Positions 25,058-34,071 of a stretch of 64,000 nucleotides of DNA are shown in pieces. The notes below the pieces were generated by a model that saw nothing but the letters and a program-made list of their open reading frames with translations, was not told where the DNA came from and made no database searches. Position numbers and translations under genes: made by a program. The DNA comes from an uncultured Bacteroidaceae bacterium (lineage in GTDB: Bacteria; Bacteroidota; Bacteroidia; Bacteroidales; Bacteroidaceae). Numbering within the stretch: the first letter of the stretch is position 1; every line of letters starts with the position of its first letter. The stretch spans positions 1 to 64,000 of the forward strand of contig CAJORF010000123.1 in NCBI GenBank assembly GCA_905236985.1, read 5' to 3'.

Positions 25058-28000
25058 TTACTTCACGAGCACTTTCTGCACGCTACCATCCTTGCGGACG
25101 ATGTTGATTCCGCGTTGGAGCTGGCTCTGCTGGCGGCCATCGATGCTGTAGATGATGGAGGATGCGGCGTTGACATCAGCTTCGAGGGCGTTGACTGCAT
25201 CGGGAGCGGTCATGCCGAGGAAGTAGAGCTTGAAGTTGTCAACAGCAAACCAGTTAGCTGTGGTTGATTGTGCGATGATTCCGACAGTGGTCAGTCCTGT
25301 GCCGTCAGCGCGGAAGTCAAGGGCGAATGTCTGAGGAGTGGAAGTTGCGCTACCGATGCTAACGTTGTCGTTGGCACCAGCTCCCTTGGCGTAAACATAA
25401 ACACCTTCGGGAACATCTTCGTTGCCCTGGTTGGTGGCGTAGCCATCAACGGTCAGACGATAGTATCCTGCGGGCAGAACAGCTGCGATGGTCTGATAGA
25501 CGCAACCGTCGGCGAGAGCTGCGTTGCCACCGTTCCAAGCTTCGAGGAACTGAGAGACGGTGATGCCTTCGTCCTCGTTGCTGTATGTGTTGTTGTCCTG
25601 GTAGCCCTGGTTGTTGCCCATCTTGCCGTCAGCAACCCAGTGGGGAGGAGTGACGCCGCGGTTAACGGTAGTCGAGAAGTCAGCGTTGAGGATCACAGCC
25701 GTGATGTCAACGGGAGCCTCTTCGGTGGCATCTACCATTTCTGTAGCACTGGTGACATATTCTACCCATGTTGTGGGCAGGGTTTTGATCCAGTTTTCGA
25801 GCTGTGCATTGCTCTGGAAGACATCTGCCTCAAATGCATCATTAATTTTTCCGATAAGATCTTCGAAGCCGAAGCTAGTGGGTGTCACTTCGAGCGTATA
25901 GATGAGAGCCTCATACTCGGGAAGGAGAGCTGAGAGCTCATCAACCAGAGACTGAGTCTTGGCAATCTCTGCGAGGGCGGCCTGCATATTGGTGATAGCA
26001 GCGGACTGAGTCTCGAAGCTGGCACCAAGAGCTGCCTTGCCTTCAGCGATAGCATCGTCCTTGAGTTTTTTGTTGGCGGGTACGCCGAGTGTTTCAATGG
26101 TCTGAAGCTGCTTGATGAGCGACTCAATGTCATCGTCGAGGCTGGCGATGCCGTTGTAGAAGATCTGGAAGCTGTACCAGATGGTCCAGTGGTTGCCCAG
26201 AAGCTGATCGGTACCGGCGATACCGGCGCGGAGTGTGCCTCCGTTCTCGAGGACGTTACCTGTAGCGCTAACCTCACATTGCTTAGCGAGGGCAGCGTAC
26301 TTGCTGTCAGAGAAGATCATGTAGGCGGAGTGTTGGTTGTTGGGCAGATAGTTTCCGTCGCCGCAGTCGTAGGGAGTGTCGAGGCCCTCGAAGAGCGGGT
26401 CGGCGATGGCTGCTACATTAAGCAGCGGGGTGTGATTCACGCCTGCATAGAGATAAGCATACTCGGCATCGGGGTCGTAGCCGTCGGCATTATAGTTGGG
26501 ATAGTTGGTATCGTTAGCCTCGACACGATAGAAGGCGAGGGTCTTGATGGTGTAGCTACCCTTCGGTAGGTTGGTGAAATCGCGTGAGATGTTGAACGGA
26601 CGGTTGTCCCAAACCTCAGCGGTGCTGTAGTTGGTCTTGAAGTTGCCCTCGCTCTTGGCGTTGCCATTCTCGTCGCGGGGGATCCAGACGGACTCTACGC
26701 CAGCCTCTGCATTAGCTGCGGGATAACCGTTGGCGAAAGCAGTCTGGGTGGTGCCGTAAGCAAATTCCATGTGGTCGAACAGCGGTGAGATGTCGATGGG
26801 ATTCTCGAGGGTGGCACCCTGAGCTACAGCGGCCTCGAAGATTTCCTGAGTCTTCTGCTTGATTTGTTCAGCATAACCAGCGATGGCAGCATCAATTTCA
26901 GCGGGAGAAGCAGAACCATTCTCGTAAGCAGCAGACCACTCTCCATAGAGGTTTTCTACCAAGGACTGAAGGTCGCCAGTGTATTTCTCCTGATCGGCAT
27001 CGAGCTGGTCAACGAAATCAGCGAGTTTCTTGTAGGCGGCTGCACTCTCGTCCAGAGCCTTGCGAGCAGCGTCAATCTTGTCAATAGCTGCAGTGTATTC
27101 ATCCTCTTTACTGTCATCGGAAGCAGCATTCACGAGAGGAGCGGCATCAGAGAGAGCACTTTGAAGAGCATCAATTTTTGAAGCTTCAGCCTTAATGTCA
27201 TCAGCATAGAATTCGTAGGTGTTGTAAGCTACAACGAGGGCAGTCCAAGAGGGAGCATCCTTGCACTCACCGATGGCGTAGAGACGGAAGTTGTCCATTC
27301 CCATCCAGTTGCAGTTGGTGCTCTCTGCCATCAGACCGATGGTCATGGTGGCGTTACCTGAATAGTCAAAGTCGAACTGGAAGTGCTCGGGGAAACCGTT
27401 CTCAGTGGAGAGGGATTCGCTGTGGATGGTGTAGTTGCCGTTGTTGTAGAACAGGTAGATACCCTTTTGTTCATCATCGCCGTCGTATTGTCTGACAGCC
27501 ATGACATCAGCTTCGAGGCGGTAGCGTCCCTTAGGAAGACCCGTGATGCTTTGGCAGATGACACCGTCGCTCAAAGCAGCACCTTTGCGCCAAGCCTCAA
27601 TGAAATTCTTCAGTATGAACTCATCATATCCTTCAGCAGGATTGCCATTGCCGTCGTTAGGATAGCCAGTGCCCTGCACTTGCAGGTTCTGACCCATACC
27701 CTCGGTAATCGTCCAAGGTTTCTGTCCATTCTCGAAGTCGGGGTTCTCGATGGTAACGTCTGTGATGTCGATGGGGTTGCTCTCGCTGGATTCAGCAATC
27801 TTGGCGATTACGACAGCACGTGTGATGTCAGCCTTGAGGCTTGCTGTTGCAGCATTGAGCTCGTCAACACTTGCGTTAGCATTGTTATAAACAGCAGCGT
27901 AGGCAGAAGGATCAACATTGTTTTCAACAGCCTTCAGATACTCGTCATAAAGAGCCTTGCGTGCTGTAAAAACGCGAAGTGAAGCGGCATAGTCGCTACC

Positions 28001-28612
28001 ATAGTTGGCCTCTGTGACAAAGCGCCATTCGATATTGTTGTCTGTGATGCTCTTGTTGAACTTGACGGGTTCACCGGGAGCGTTGACGCCTGCATACTGA
28101 GTGCGGGCGTTGGGGAATGTGCCTCCCTCAAGCGTGCTTTGGATGTAGTAGTTGCCGTTTTCGTTCTTTGTCAGCACCCAGATAGCATTACGTGCCTGGC
28201 TGCCGAGATCGACGAAACCGTTTTCCTCACCGTCGCGGAAGAGGTATTTGTTGCTGACCTCGTAATCGACACGGTCGTGATCGCCGGTGAAGTAGAACGT
28301 TCCGTTCATCTTGAGCTTGAAGCCATTGACAGTTTCCATTTCGCCTGTTTCAGGGTTCTCCTCCTCAACGGAGGCAGCCTCGGCTACGACAGTAAAATAG
28401 GGCTCGCCAGTTGTGCTTACACTGATCTGGGTCGCCCAGGCGTTGGCACCGATGACGAATTGGCCGCAACCGACATTCATGATGTAATATATACCTCCAT
28501 CCTCAGGGTCAGAACCTTGAATGGAAGGCGCGACGGGAGCAGTCCACGTCTGAGCCATGGCCGTGAGCGTCATTGCCGCTACGGCCACGAGGGAAAGAAA
28601 ACGCTTTCTCAT
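25058..28612 (-). CDS. Giant modular secreted protein with T9SS-like C-terminal tail (paralogue 2)
   Basis: 1184 aa with the same architecture as its downstream neighbour. Signal peptide MRKRFLSLVAVAAMTLTAMA, then an N-terminal PEDGGIYYIMNVGCGQFVIGAN module. Three beta-sandwich modules lie near 289-445, 600-820 and 970-1135, with helical FIVAR-like spacers between. The tail (IYSIDGRQQSQLQRGINIVRK) is nearly identical to that of paralogue 1, while the bodies have diverged. Modules 1 and 3 carry similar strands (MGMDNFRLYAIG, FAVDNFKLYFLG), so the modules are themselves repeats. No enzyme motif found. Adhesin, matrix or glycan-binding roles are possible. Confidence 0.8.
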   Translation of the reverse strand: MRKRFLSLVAVAAMTLTAMAQTWTAPVAPSIQGSDPEDGGIYYIMNVGCGQFVIGANAWATQISVSTTGEPYFTVVAEAASVEEENPETGEMETVNGFKLKMNGTFYFTGDHDRVDYEVSNKYLFRDGEENGFVDLGSQARNAIWVLTKNENGNYYIQSTLEGGTFPNARTQYAGVNAPGEPVKFNKSITDNNIEWRFVTEANYGSDYAASLRVFTARKALYDEYLKAVENNVDPSAYAAVYNNANASVDELNAATASLKADITRAVVIAKIAESSESNPIDITDVTIENPDFENGQKPWTITEGMGQNLQVQGTGYPNDGNGNPAEGYDEFILKNFIEAWRKGAALSDGVICQSITGLPKGRYRLEADVMAVRQYDGDDEQKGIYLFYNNGNYTIHSESLSTENGFPEHFQFDFDYSGNATMTIGLMAESTNCNWMGMDNFRLYAIGECKDAPSWTALVVAYNTYEFYADDIKAEASKIDALQSALSDAAPLVNAASDDSKEDEYTAAIDKIDAARKALDESAAAYKKLADFVDQLDADQEKYTGDLQSLVENLYGEWSAAYENGSASPAEIDAAIAGYAEQIKQKTQEIFEAAVAQGATLENPIDISPLFDHMEFAYGTTQTAFANGYPAANAEAGVESVWIPRDENGNAKSEGNFKTNYSTAEVWDNRPFNISRDFTNLPKGSYTIKTLAFYRVEANDTNYPNYNADGYDPDAEYAYLYAGVNHTPLLNVAAIADPLFEGLDTPYDCGDGNYLPNNQHSAYMIFSDSKYAALAKQCEVSATGNVLENGGTLRAGIAGTDQLLGNHWTIWYSFQIFYNGIASLDDDIESLIKQLQTIETLGVPANKKLKDDAIAEGKAALGASFETQSAAITNMQAALAEIAKTQSLVDELSALLPEYEALIYTLEVTPTSFGFEDLIGKINDAFEADVFQSNAQLENWIKTLPTTWVEYVTSATEMVDATEEAPVDITAVILNADFSTTVNRGVTPPHWVADGKMGNNQGYQDNNTYSNEDEGITVSQFLEAWNGGNAALADGCVYQTIAAVLPAGYYRLTVDGYATNQGNEDVPEGVYVYAKGAGANDNVSIGSATSTPQTFALDFRADGTGLTTVGIIAQSTTANWFAVDNFKLYFLGMTAPDAVNALEADVNAASSIIYSIDGRQQSQLQRGINIVRKDGSVQKVLVK

Positions 28613-28684
28613 TTTGTTGAACTTTGAATTAGTTAAATAAAAAGGTAATAGTGAAATAAGTATTCAGATGTATAAAATTTCCCG

Positions 28685-28692
28685 CAAAGATA
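28685..28692 (-). promoter_or_regulatory. Promoter of giant protein paralogue 2
   Basis: TATCTTTG on the minus strand with a T-rich TTTTTTG element 20 bases upstream, matching the Bacteroidetes -33/-7 layout. It lies 72 bases before ATG 28612. Confidence 0.65.
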
Positions 28693-28765
28693 GGCTTTTT
28701 TGTTCAGCTATACAAAAAAATGCGTAAAAAAGTGTTTGAACACCTTATTTTTAATATAAAATGTG

Positions 28766-28773
28766 TATCTTTG
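28766..28773 (+). promoter_or_regulatory. -7 box for the HAD hydrolase gene
   Basis: TATCTTTG followed by CACC, 30 bases before ATG 28804. It excludes the longer ORF starting at 28720. Confidence 0.65.
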
Positions 28774-28803
28774 CACCGCAAACGATTAAAAAGGATAAAG
28801 ATT

Positions 28804-29235
28804 ATGCTCATTGCAGTAGATTTCGACGGCACGATAGTCCGTCACCGCTATCCCGAGATAGGTGAGGAGATTCCCTTCGCCACGGAGACCTTGAAATTAT
28901 TGATCGAGGATCGACATCGTCTGGTGCTATGGACGGTGCGTGAGGGACAACTGCTGGACGATGCCGTGGAGTGGTGCCGTCAGCGTGGTGTGGAGTTCTA
29001 TGCCATCAATCGCGACTTCCCGGAAGAGGATATCACACTCAATGAGCATTTCACCCGCAAACTGAAAGTGGATATGTGGATTGATGACCGCAATGTTGGC
29101 GGCCTGCCTGACTGGGGGACGATATATCACATGATTCACGACAAAAAGACCTACGAAGAGGTGATGACTGAGGAACTGCTCGGTGTACAACCCGAAACGA
29201 AACGCAGTTTTTGGCAGCGTCTGACAGGTAGGTAG
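28804..29235 (+). CDS. HAD-superfamily hydrolase
   Basis: 143-aa HAD phosphatase. MLIAVDFDGTIV carries the nucleophile and acid/base aspartates of motif I (DFDGT), LVLWTVREG gives the motif II Thr, and KVDMWIDDRNVGG gives the motif IV acidic pair. No cap domain of any size, so it may act on a large substrate such as a phosphoprotein or nucleic-acid end, but the substrate is unknown. Start moved from 28720 to 28804 on the basis of the -7 box and HAD motif I lying right at the N-terminus. Confidence 0.82.
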   Translation: MLIAVDFDGTIVRHRYPEIGEEIPFATETLKLLIEDRHRLVLWTVREGQLLDDAVEWCRQRGVEFYAINRDFPEEDITLNEHFTRKLKVDMWIDDRNVGGLPDWGTIYHMIHDKKTYEEVMTEELLGVQPETKRSFWQRLTGR

Positions 29236-29262
29236 AAAACCAGTAAAAGTTTTAAGAAAAAC

Positions 29263-29719
29263 GGAAGCAGTGGGACTGTAAGCCGGGTTCTGTACCGCAT
29301 CGTCACCAGAAAGGGCGACGAGCGCAGTGTCTGCCATTTATCTACGGCGATGCTCTCGCATTGTCTCTATCGTTCCACCCTCCGGCTCGGACGGGCCGCC
29401 CTCTCTCATCCTTGCACGAACGCTGTCGTGTAGTCGATGCTTCGCCGGTTTACGCGAACTTTCAACCTCCGGTGTACACAGCACGCATGTCACCATACGC
29501 CTGGTGAGCTCTTACCTCACCTTCTCACCCTTACCTGCCGATGGACTATTTCAAATGTTTAACCTAAAAGCCCATCAGTCGGCGGTTGTTTTCTTCTGCA
29601 CCTGCAAGCCCTCGCGGACTTCTATCAATTAGGTAGCGGAGTGCCCTGTGTTGCCCGGACTTTCCTCTTGCCGCGCCTCCGAAAAGTCGTGGCCAGCGGC
29701 AGACCGCCCCACTGCTTCC
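29263..29719 (-). ncRNA. rnpB: RNase P RNA (class A)
   Basis: Catalytic RNA that matures tRNA 5' ends. The ends pair as helix P1 (GGAAGCAGUGGG with CCCACUGCUUCC). The conserved GAGGAAAGUCCGGGC lies near the 5' side and ACAGAACCCGGCUUAC near the 3' end, both universal in bacterial RNase P RNA. A -7 box (TACCTTTG, 29726-29733) lies immediately upstream. At about 457 nt it is on the long side. Track ORFs overlapping it (28927-29337, 29327-29632) are spurious here. Confidence 0.96.
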
Positions 29720-29725
29720 GAGCGG

Positions 29726-29733
29726 CAAAGGTA
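29726..29733 (-). promoter_or_regulatory. -7 box for rnpB
   Basis: TACCTTTG on the minus strand, 6 bases before the predicted 5' end of the RNA, at the distance expected for a transcription start. Confidence 0.75.
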
Positions 29734-30021
29734 GGGAAAAGTTTCAGGTTTCGGGTTTCAAGTTGAAGGTTTTTGCTAGTTCTTTACTTTTTTTAGCAGT
29801 TTCGGCACTTTGGCATACCATAAATGAGCGTTTGAGATAAGAAATGCAAAAATGTCAGCCGTCGTTTTTAAGTGCTGTTAAGCACGCTGGAAAGCGTGTT
29901 AAAAGAAAGGAAAAAACGGCGACATTTTGACAGCACACTAAACTTTTGCACTACTTTTGTGTCGGATTTCATGAAAACGATCAAATTGTTAAATCGTAAA
30001 TTGTTAATTATCAAATTGTAA
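29734..30021 (+). promoter_or_regulatory. Intergenic region before htrA with nested dyads and a promoter
   Basis: No gene seen. TACTTTTG (29952-29959) with TTTG 22 bases upstream (29926-29929) fits a Bacteroidetes promoter for htrA. Upstream of it lie dyads: AAAATGTC around 29849 with GACATTTT near 29921, GTGCTGT near 29872 with ACAGCAC near 29930, and CACGCT-GGAA-AGCGTG near 29883-29898. Some overlap the -33 region, so they may be an operator, or the terminator structure of an upstream transcript. Confidence 0.5.
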
Positions 30022-31545
30022 ATGAATATGATGACACAGAAAACAAAGATGTGGCTCGGCGCAGCAGCGCTGGTATTCAGCAGCAGCCTGATGACAGGCG
30101 CAATCATGAGTGATAAGATTTCCGTAGCATCCAAGGCGCAGGCCGCAGCCACGCCTGTGATGGCCACTTCGACCGTGGCCGCTCCAGCAGGTCTGGTTGA
30201 CTTGACTACCGCTGCTGAACGTTCGGTTAATTCAGTAGTTTATATTAAAGTGACGAAGAATGCCGTTCGCCAGACGGTGACGGTGCGTGACCCTTTCGAG
30301 GATTTCTTTGGTGACTTCTTCGGCTATGGCAACCGTGAACGCGGACAGGGCAGACAGCAGGAAATTGAGACGCAACCGAAACGTCAGGGCGCTGGTTCGG
30401 GAGTCATCATCTCAGCAGACGGATATATCGTCACGAATAACCACGTTGTAGCGGGTGCTGATGAGATTCTTGTGAAACTGAATGACAACACGGAATACAA
30501 AGGCCGTATTATCGGTTTGGATGAGACGACCGACTTAGCACTTGTCAAAGTAGAAGCCAAGAACTTGCCTGCCATCACCATTGGTAACTCCGACGCACTG
30601 AAAATTGGCGAATGGGTGCTGGCTGTGGGCAATCCATTTAACCTCACTTCAACAGTCACTGCAGGTATTGTTTCTGCCAAAGCTCGTTCCTTGGGAGCCA
30701 ATGGTGTTGAGAGCTTTATCCAGACCGATGCTGCCATCAACGCAGGCAACTCCGGTGGTGCGCTCGTCAATGAGCAGGGCGAACTCGTCGGTATCAATGC
30801 GATGCTTTACAGCCAGACGGGCAGCTATGCCGGCTATGGTTTTGCCATCCCGACGACTATCATGAATAAGGTCGTAGCCGACCTGAAAGAGTTTGGTGTA
30901 GTCCAGCGTGCATTGCTCGGCGTCCGTGGTATGGATGTGACGAATTATATTGACGTAGAGAAGGAGAAGGGTAATGAAGTCGATCTCGGCACTAATCAGG
31001 GAATCTACATCCAGGATGTCGAAGAGAAGACCACAGCCGAGGAACTGGGATTGCAGAAAGGTGACGTCATCACCGCTATCGATGGCAAGGATGTCACCAA
31101 AATGGCAGAATTGCAGGAAACTCTCTCCCAGCGTCGTCCAGGTGACAAAGTGAAGGTGTCCTACATCCGTAATAAGAAAACGCGCACGGAGACCGCTACG
31201 TTGCGCAACGCACAAGGCGGCACTGAGGTGATGGAGGAAGTCGATATCGACCTGTTTGGCGCTCAGCTGAAACCGCTCAGCGACGAGGCACGTCAGCAGC
31301 TGGCTCTACGCTTCGGCCTTGAAGTGACAGCCATCAAGAAGGGTAAGCTGATGGATGCTGGGATCACAAAAGGTATGATTCTCTTGCAGGTCAACGATCA
31401 AGAGATGCGCACCGTCGAGGACTTCGAAAATGCCGTGAAGGCTGCCAATCAGTCGAGCGATCGTGTGCTCTGGATCCGTGCCATCACGCCGAGTGGCCGT
31501 CGCGTAGCCACCGCTATTGATCTCTCTGAAGAGAAGAAGAAATGA
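30022..31545 (+). CDS. Periplasmic serine protease HtrA/DegQ family
   Basis: Protease-chaperone for misfolded envelope proteins. An N-terminal hydrophobic segment (MWLGAAALVFSSSLMTGAIM) acts as signal or anchor. The trypsin-like domain has the catalytic His in VTNNHVVAGAD (near 138), Asp in DETTDLALVKVE and Ser in NAGNSGGALVNEQGELVGIN. Two PDZ domains follow (about 295-390 and 410-500). The 507-aa length is normal for Do-type proteases. A possible second start lies two codons on (MMTQ). Transcribed from a promoter with dyad symmetry, which would suit stress control, though that is inference. Confidence 0.95.
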   Translation: MNMMTQKTKMWLGAAALVFSSSLMTGAIMSDKISVASKAQAAATPVMATSTVAAPAGLVDLTTAAERSVNSVVYIKVTKNAVRQTVTVRDPFEDFFGDFFGYGNRERGQGRQQEIETQPKRQGAGSGVIISADGYIVTNNHVVAGADEILVKLNDNTEYKGRIIGLDETTDLALVKVEAKNLPAITIGNSDALKIGEWVLAVGNPFNLTSTVTAGIVSAKARSLGANGVESFIQTDAAINAGNSGGALVNEQGELVGINAMLYSQTGSYAGYGFAIPTTIMNKVVADLKEFGVVQRALLGVRGMDVTNYIDVEKEKGNEVDLGTNQGIYIQDVEEKTTAEELGLQKGDVITAIDGKDVTKMAELQETLSQRRPGDKVKVSYIRNKKTRTETATLRNAQGGTEVMEEVDIDLFGAQLKPLSDEARQQLALRFGLEVTAIKKGKLMDAGITKGMILLQVNDQEMRTVEDFENAVKAANQSSDRVLWIRAITPSGRRVATAIDLSEEKKK

Positions 31546-31709
31546 GTGAAAACTGAAAGAGTGAAAAGTAAAAAATAGGCTGTCAGCAAAAAGCAGACCA
31601 AAGTGTTAACGAAAGCGTCGAAGGGGCAATGTTTTGTAAAAAGCTTTGCTTCTTCGCACTTTTTCGGTGAAAACTTTGAAATTTTTTTGCGCGTGAATCA
31701 TATTTATTG

Positions 31710-31717
31710 TATTTTTG
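31710..31717 (+). promoter_or_regulatory. Promoter of the primary sigma factor gene
   Basis: TTTG (31686-31689), 20-base spacer, TATTTTTG, 58 bases before ATG 31776. A near-ideal Bacteroidetes promoter. Confidence 0.75.
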
Positions 31718-31775
31718 CGCGATTTAAAAGTAAGCAGCAACAAAAATTCATATATTTTCATATTACCTTAAAGGA

Positions 31776-32636
31776 ATGAGACAGCTAAAAATCACCAAGA
31801 GCATCACCAACCGCGAAAGCGCTTCATTGGACAAATACCTCCAGGAAATCGGTCGTGAGGACCTGATTACTGTGGAGGAGGAGGTTGAACTGGCACAGCG
31901 CATCCGTAAGGGCGACCGTGAGGCACTCGAGAAGCTGACGCGTGCCAATCTGCGTTTCGTGGTCAGTGTGGCTAAGCAGTACCAGAATCAGGGTCTTTCG
32001 CTTCCCGACCTGATCAATGAGGGTAACCTCGGGTTGATCAAGGCTGCTGAGAAATTCGATGAGACGCGCGGCTTCAAGTTTATCTCCTACGCCGTGTGGT
32101 GGATTCGTCAGAGCATCCTACAGGCATTGGCCGAGCAGAGCCGTATCGTGCGCTTGCCTCTGAATCAAGTAGGTTCGCTCAATAAGATTTCCAAGGCTCT
32201 CTCGAAGTTTGAGCAGGAGAACGAGCGTCGTCCGAGTCCCGATGAACTGGCTGAAGAGCTGGACATTCCTGTTGATAAAATATCGGATACGTTGAAGGTC
32301 AGCGGTCGGCATATCTCTGTTGATGCTCCCTTCGTGGAGGGCGAGGACAACACTTTGCTCGACGTCATTGTCAATGATGACAGCCCCATGGCCGACAAGA
32401 GCCTGGTCAACGAAAGCCTCAGCCGCGAGATTGACCGTGCCCTCTCAACGCTCAGCGAGCGTGAGAAGCAGATTGTGGAGATGTTCTTCGGTATCAATCA
32501 TCAAGAGATGACCCTTGAAGAGATTGGCGATAAGTTTAACCTCACACGTGAGCGTGTGCGACAAATCAAGGAGAAGGCCATTCGACGCCTGCGCAACAAC
32601 TCGAAGAGCAAGCTCCTGAAATCGTATCTGGGATAA
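31776..32636 (+). CDS. rpoD: Primary RNA polymerase sigma factor (RpoD/SigA, Bacteroidetes type)
   Basis: Main sigma factor, which would recognise the TAnnTTTG promoters seen throughout this window. 286 aa, without region 1.1, as in other Bacteroidetes. Region 1.2 is [27 protein letters not shown]. Region 2 has [37 protein letters not shown]. Region 4 has [25 protein letters not shown] for -33 contact. The genes after it (32687 onward) face the same way, 50 bases downstream. Confidence 0.96.
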   Translation: MRQLKITKSITNRESASLDKYLQEIGREDLITVEEEVELAQRIRKGDREALEKLTRANLRFVVSVAKQYQNQGLSLPDLINEGNLGLIKAAEKFDETRGFKFISYAVWWIRQSILQALAEQSRIVRLPLNQVGSLNKISKALSKFEQENERRPSPDELAEELDIPVDKISDTLKVSGRHISVDAPFVEGEDNTLLDVIVNDDSPMADKSLVNESLSREIDRALSTLSEREKQIVEMFFGINHQEMTLEEIGDKFNLTRERVRQIKEKAIRRLRNNSKSKLLKSYLG

Positions 32637-32686
32637 ATAGGAATCTGGACAATCTGGATCATCAAGAATAACGAGAAGACAAAAGA

Positions 32687-33169
32687 ATGACCCGAAACAT
32701 GAGAATGAATAGAATGGCTCGTTGTCTCTGTTGCCTTGCAGCATTATTGTGTTTGACACTCTCGCTGTCGGCAGCCGATAAGGAGCCGAAGATGAAGCGC
32801 GTATATATGTTTGGTGTTGCTGTGTCGTTGATTGATTCCACCGCATACCAAACAGACGTTCAAGTCATTGACAGTGCTTGGATTGAACCTCATCAGTTCT
32901 TGGTAGATCGCGCACTCTATAGCTTGCAATTGCAATCTCACGTGGAAACACAGGAGCATCACAAGAACAGCATCTGTACCATTTACTTCAATACCAGCCC
33001 TCGCAAGATTCAGCGCAAGTGGGCGAAGGTGAAAAAACACTGCGAGAAAGATCCATCCATTCACTATCAGATTCTTCCCAAGGAGCGTTTCTGCTTTAAG
33101 ACAGAAGAATATAAACCGGTCATCATCGGCGAGCCTGAAGAAAAAACCAATAATAGTTCGAAGAAATGA
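32687..33169 (+). CDS. Small secreted protein at the head of the kinase/peptidase/PqqD cassette
   Basis: 160 aa, no family recognised. A signal peptide is clear (ARCLCCLAALLCLTLSLSAA). Several in-frame ATGs (32687, 32699, 32705, 32714) could start it. The mature part is small with predicted mixed alpha/beta structure and a Lys/Ser-rich C-terminus (EEKTNNSSKK). Three cysteines (CTIYF, KHCEKD, RFCFK) could form disulphides. Its stop overlaps the next start as ATGA, so it is translationally coupled to the HPr-kinase-like gene. That coupling is the only clue to its role. Confidence 0.75.
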   Translation: MTRNMRMNRMARCLCCLAALLCLTLSLSAADKEPKMKRVYMFGVAVSLIDSTAYQTDVQVIDSAWIEPHQFLVDRALYSLQLQSHVETQEHHKNSICTIYFNTSPRKIQRKWAKVKKHCEKDPSIHYQILPKERFCFKTEEYKPVIIGEPEEKTNNSSKK

Positions 33170-34062
33170 CGCCGCATCGTTTCAAGGTTGCCCTGCATTG
33201 CTTGCAGGTAAATCTGCCCGACGCGCTGTCGGCATCGGATATCATCCCTTCCTTCTCGCCGTTTGTCTGCGAGGAGGAGGGTGATGTGCTTTTTTGTATG
33301 GATGTGGAGGAAGGGGCTGCCCCAGACTTCAGTGCGATGGACGAGATTGGACAGTTCGACTGCGGCGGTGCCAACCACGGAGTCTATCGTGCCGATGATG
33401 GCAGTTATGCCTTCGAGATTAGTCTGCCGGCCTGCGATGGTGGTCGGCTCAGTTGCTGCCTCATGGCAAATGCCGACTTCAAGCACTGTCGTGCCGTGCT
33501 GACAGGGTCTTCGCTGCGTCAGCATCAGTTCGGACTGAACAATGCGCTCATGATGTCCTTTGCCTTTGCCGCTGCCGAACAAGACACCCTGCTCATCCAC
33601 GCTTCTGTCATCCGCAACGGTGGCTATGGTTATCTCTTCACCGCTCCTAGCGGCACAGGAAAGAGCACGCATACCCACCTGTGGTATAAGCATATCCCTG
33701 GCTCTGATCTAATGAACGATGATAACCCTGTCGTGCGCATCATAGATGGTGAGACTCGAATCTATGGGTCACCGTGGAGTGGCAAGACTCCTTGCTATCG
33801 CAATATTTGGGCACCCGTAGGTGCCATTACGCGCATCGAACAGCGTCCTGAGAACACTATCCGTCGTATGGCTCCTGTTGAGGCTTTCGCGATGCTGTTG
33901 CCGGCCGTAAGCTCGATGAAGTGGGATAAGCGTGTCTATATTGGTATCTGCGACACGATAGCCCATCTTCTGCCCATTACCCCCATTTTCTGGCTTGGCT
34001 GCCGTCCTGACGAAGAGGCTGCAAGGGTGTGCTATGAGGCGGTGAGAAGGAGTGGAAAATGA
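33166..34062 (+). CDS. HPr-kinase/PEPCK-like P-loop kinase
   Basis: 298 aa. The C-terminal half resembles the HPr serine kinase fold: Walker A YLFTAPSGTGKSTHTHLW near residue 157-172, followed by DLMNDDNPVVRI, where the paired Asp matches the catalytic acidic site of HprK/PEPCK-type kinases. The N-terminal 150 residues have no motif I recognise. No HPr gene or PTS is nearby, and such HprK-like proteins occur with PqqD-like partners in peptide-modification clusters (established for phosphorylated lasso peptides). It is coupled by a 4-base overlap to the secreted-protein gene and followed 9 bases later by the peptidase gene. Confidence 0.8.
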   Translation: MTPHRFKVALHCLQVNLPDALSASDIIPSFSPFVCEEEGDVLFCMDVEEGAAPDFSAMDEIGQFDCGGANHGVYRADDGSYAFEISLPACDGGRLSCCLMANADFKHCRAVLTGSSLRQHQFGLNNALMMSFAFAAAEQDTLLIHASVIRNGGYGYLFTAPSGTGKSTHTHLWYKHIPGSDLMNDDNPVVRIIDGETRIYGSPWSGKTPCYRNIWAPVGAITRIEQRPENTIRRMAPVEAFAMLLPAVSSMKWDKRVYIGICDTIAHLLPITPIFWLGCRPDEEAARVCYEAVRRSGK

Positions 34063-34071
34063 AAAATCGGA

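Noticed and set aside
29327-29632. 101-aa plus-strand ORF
   Set aside because: Lies wholly within the antisense strand of RNase P RNA.
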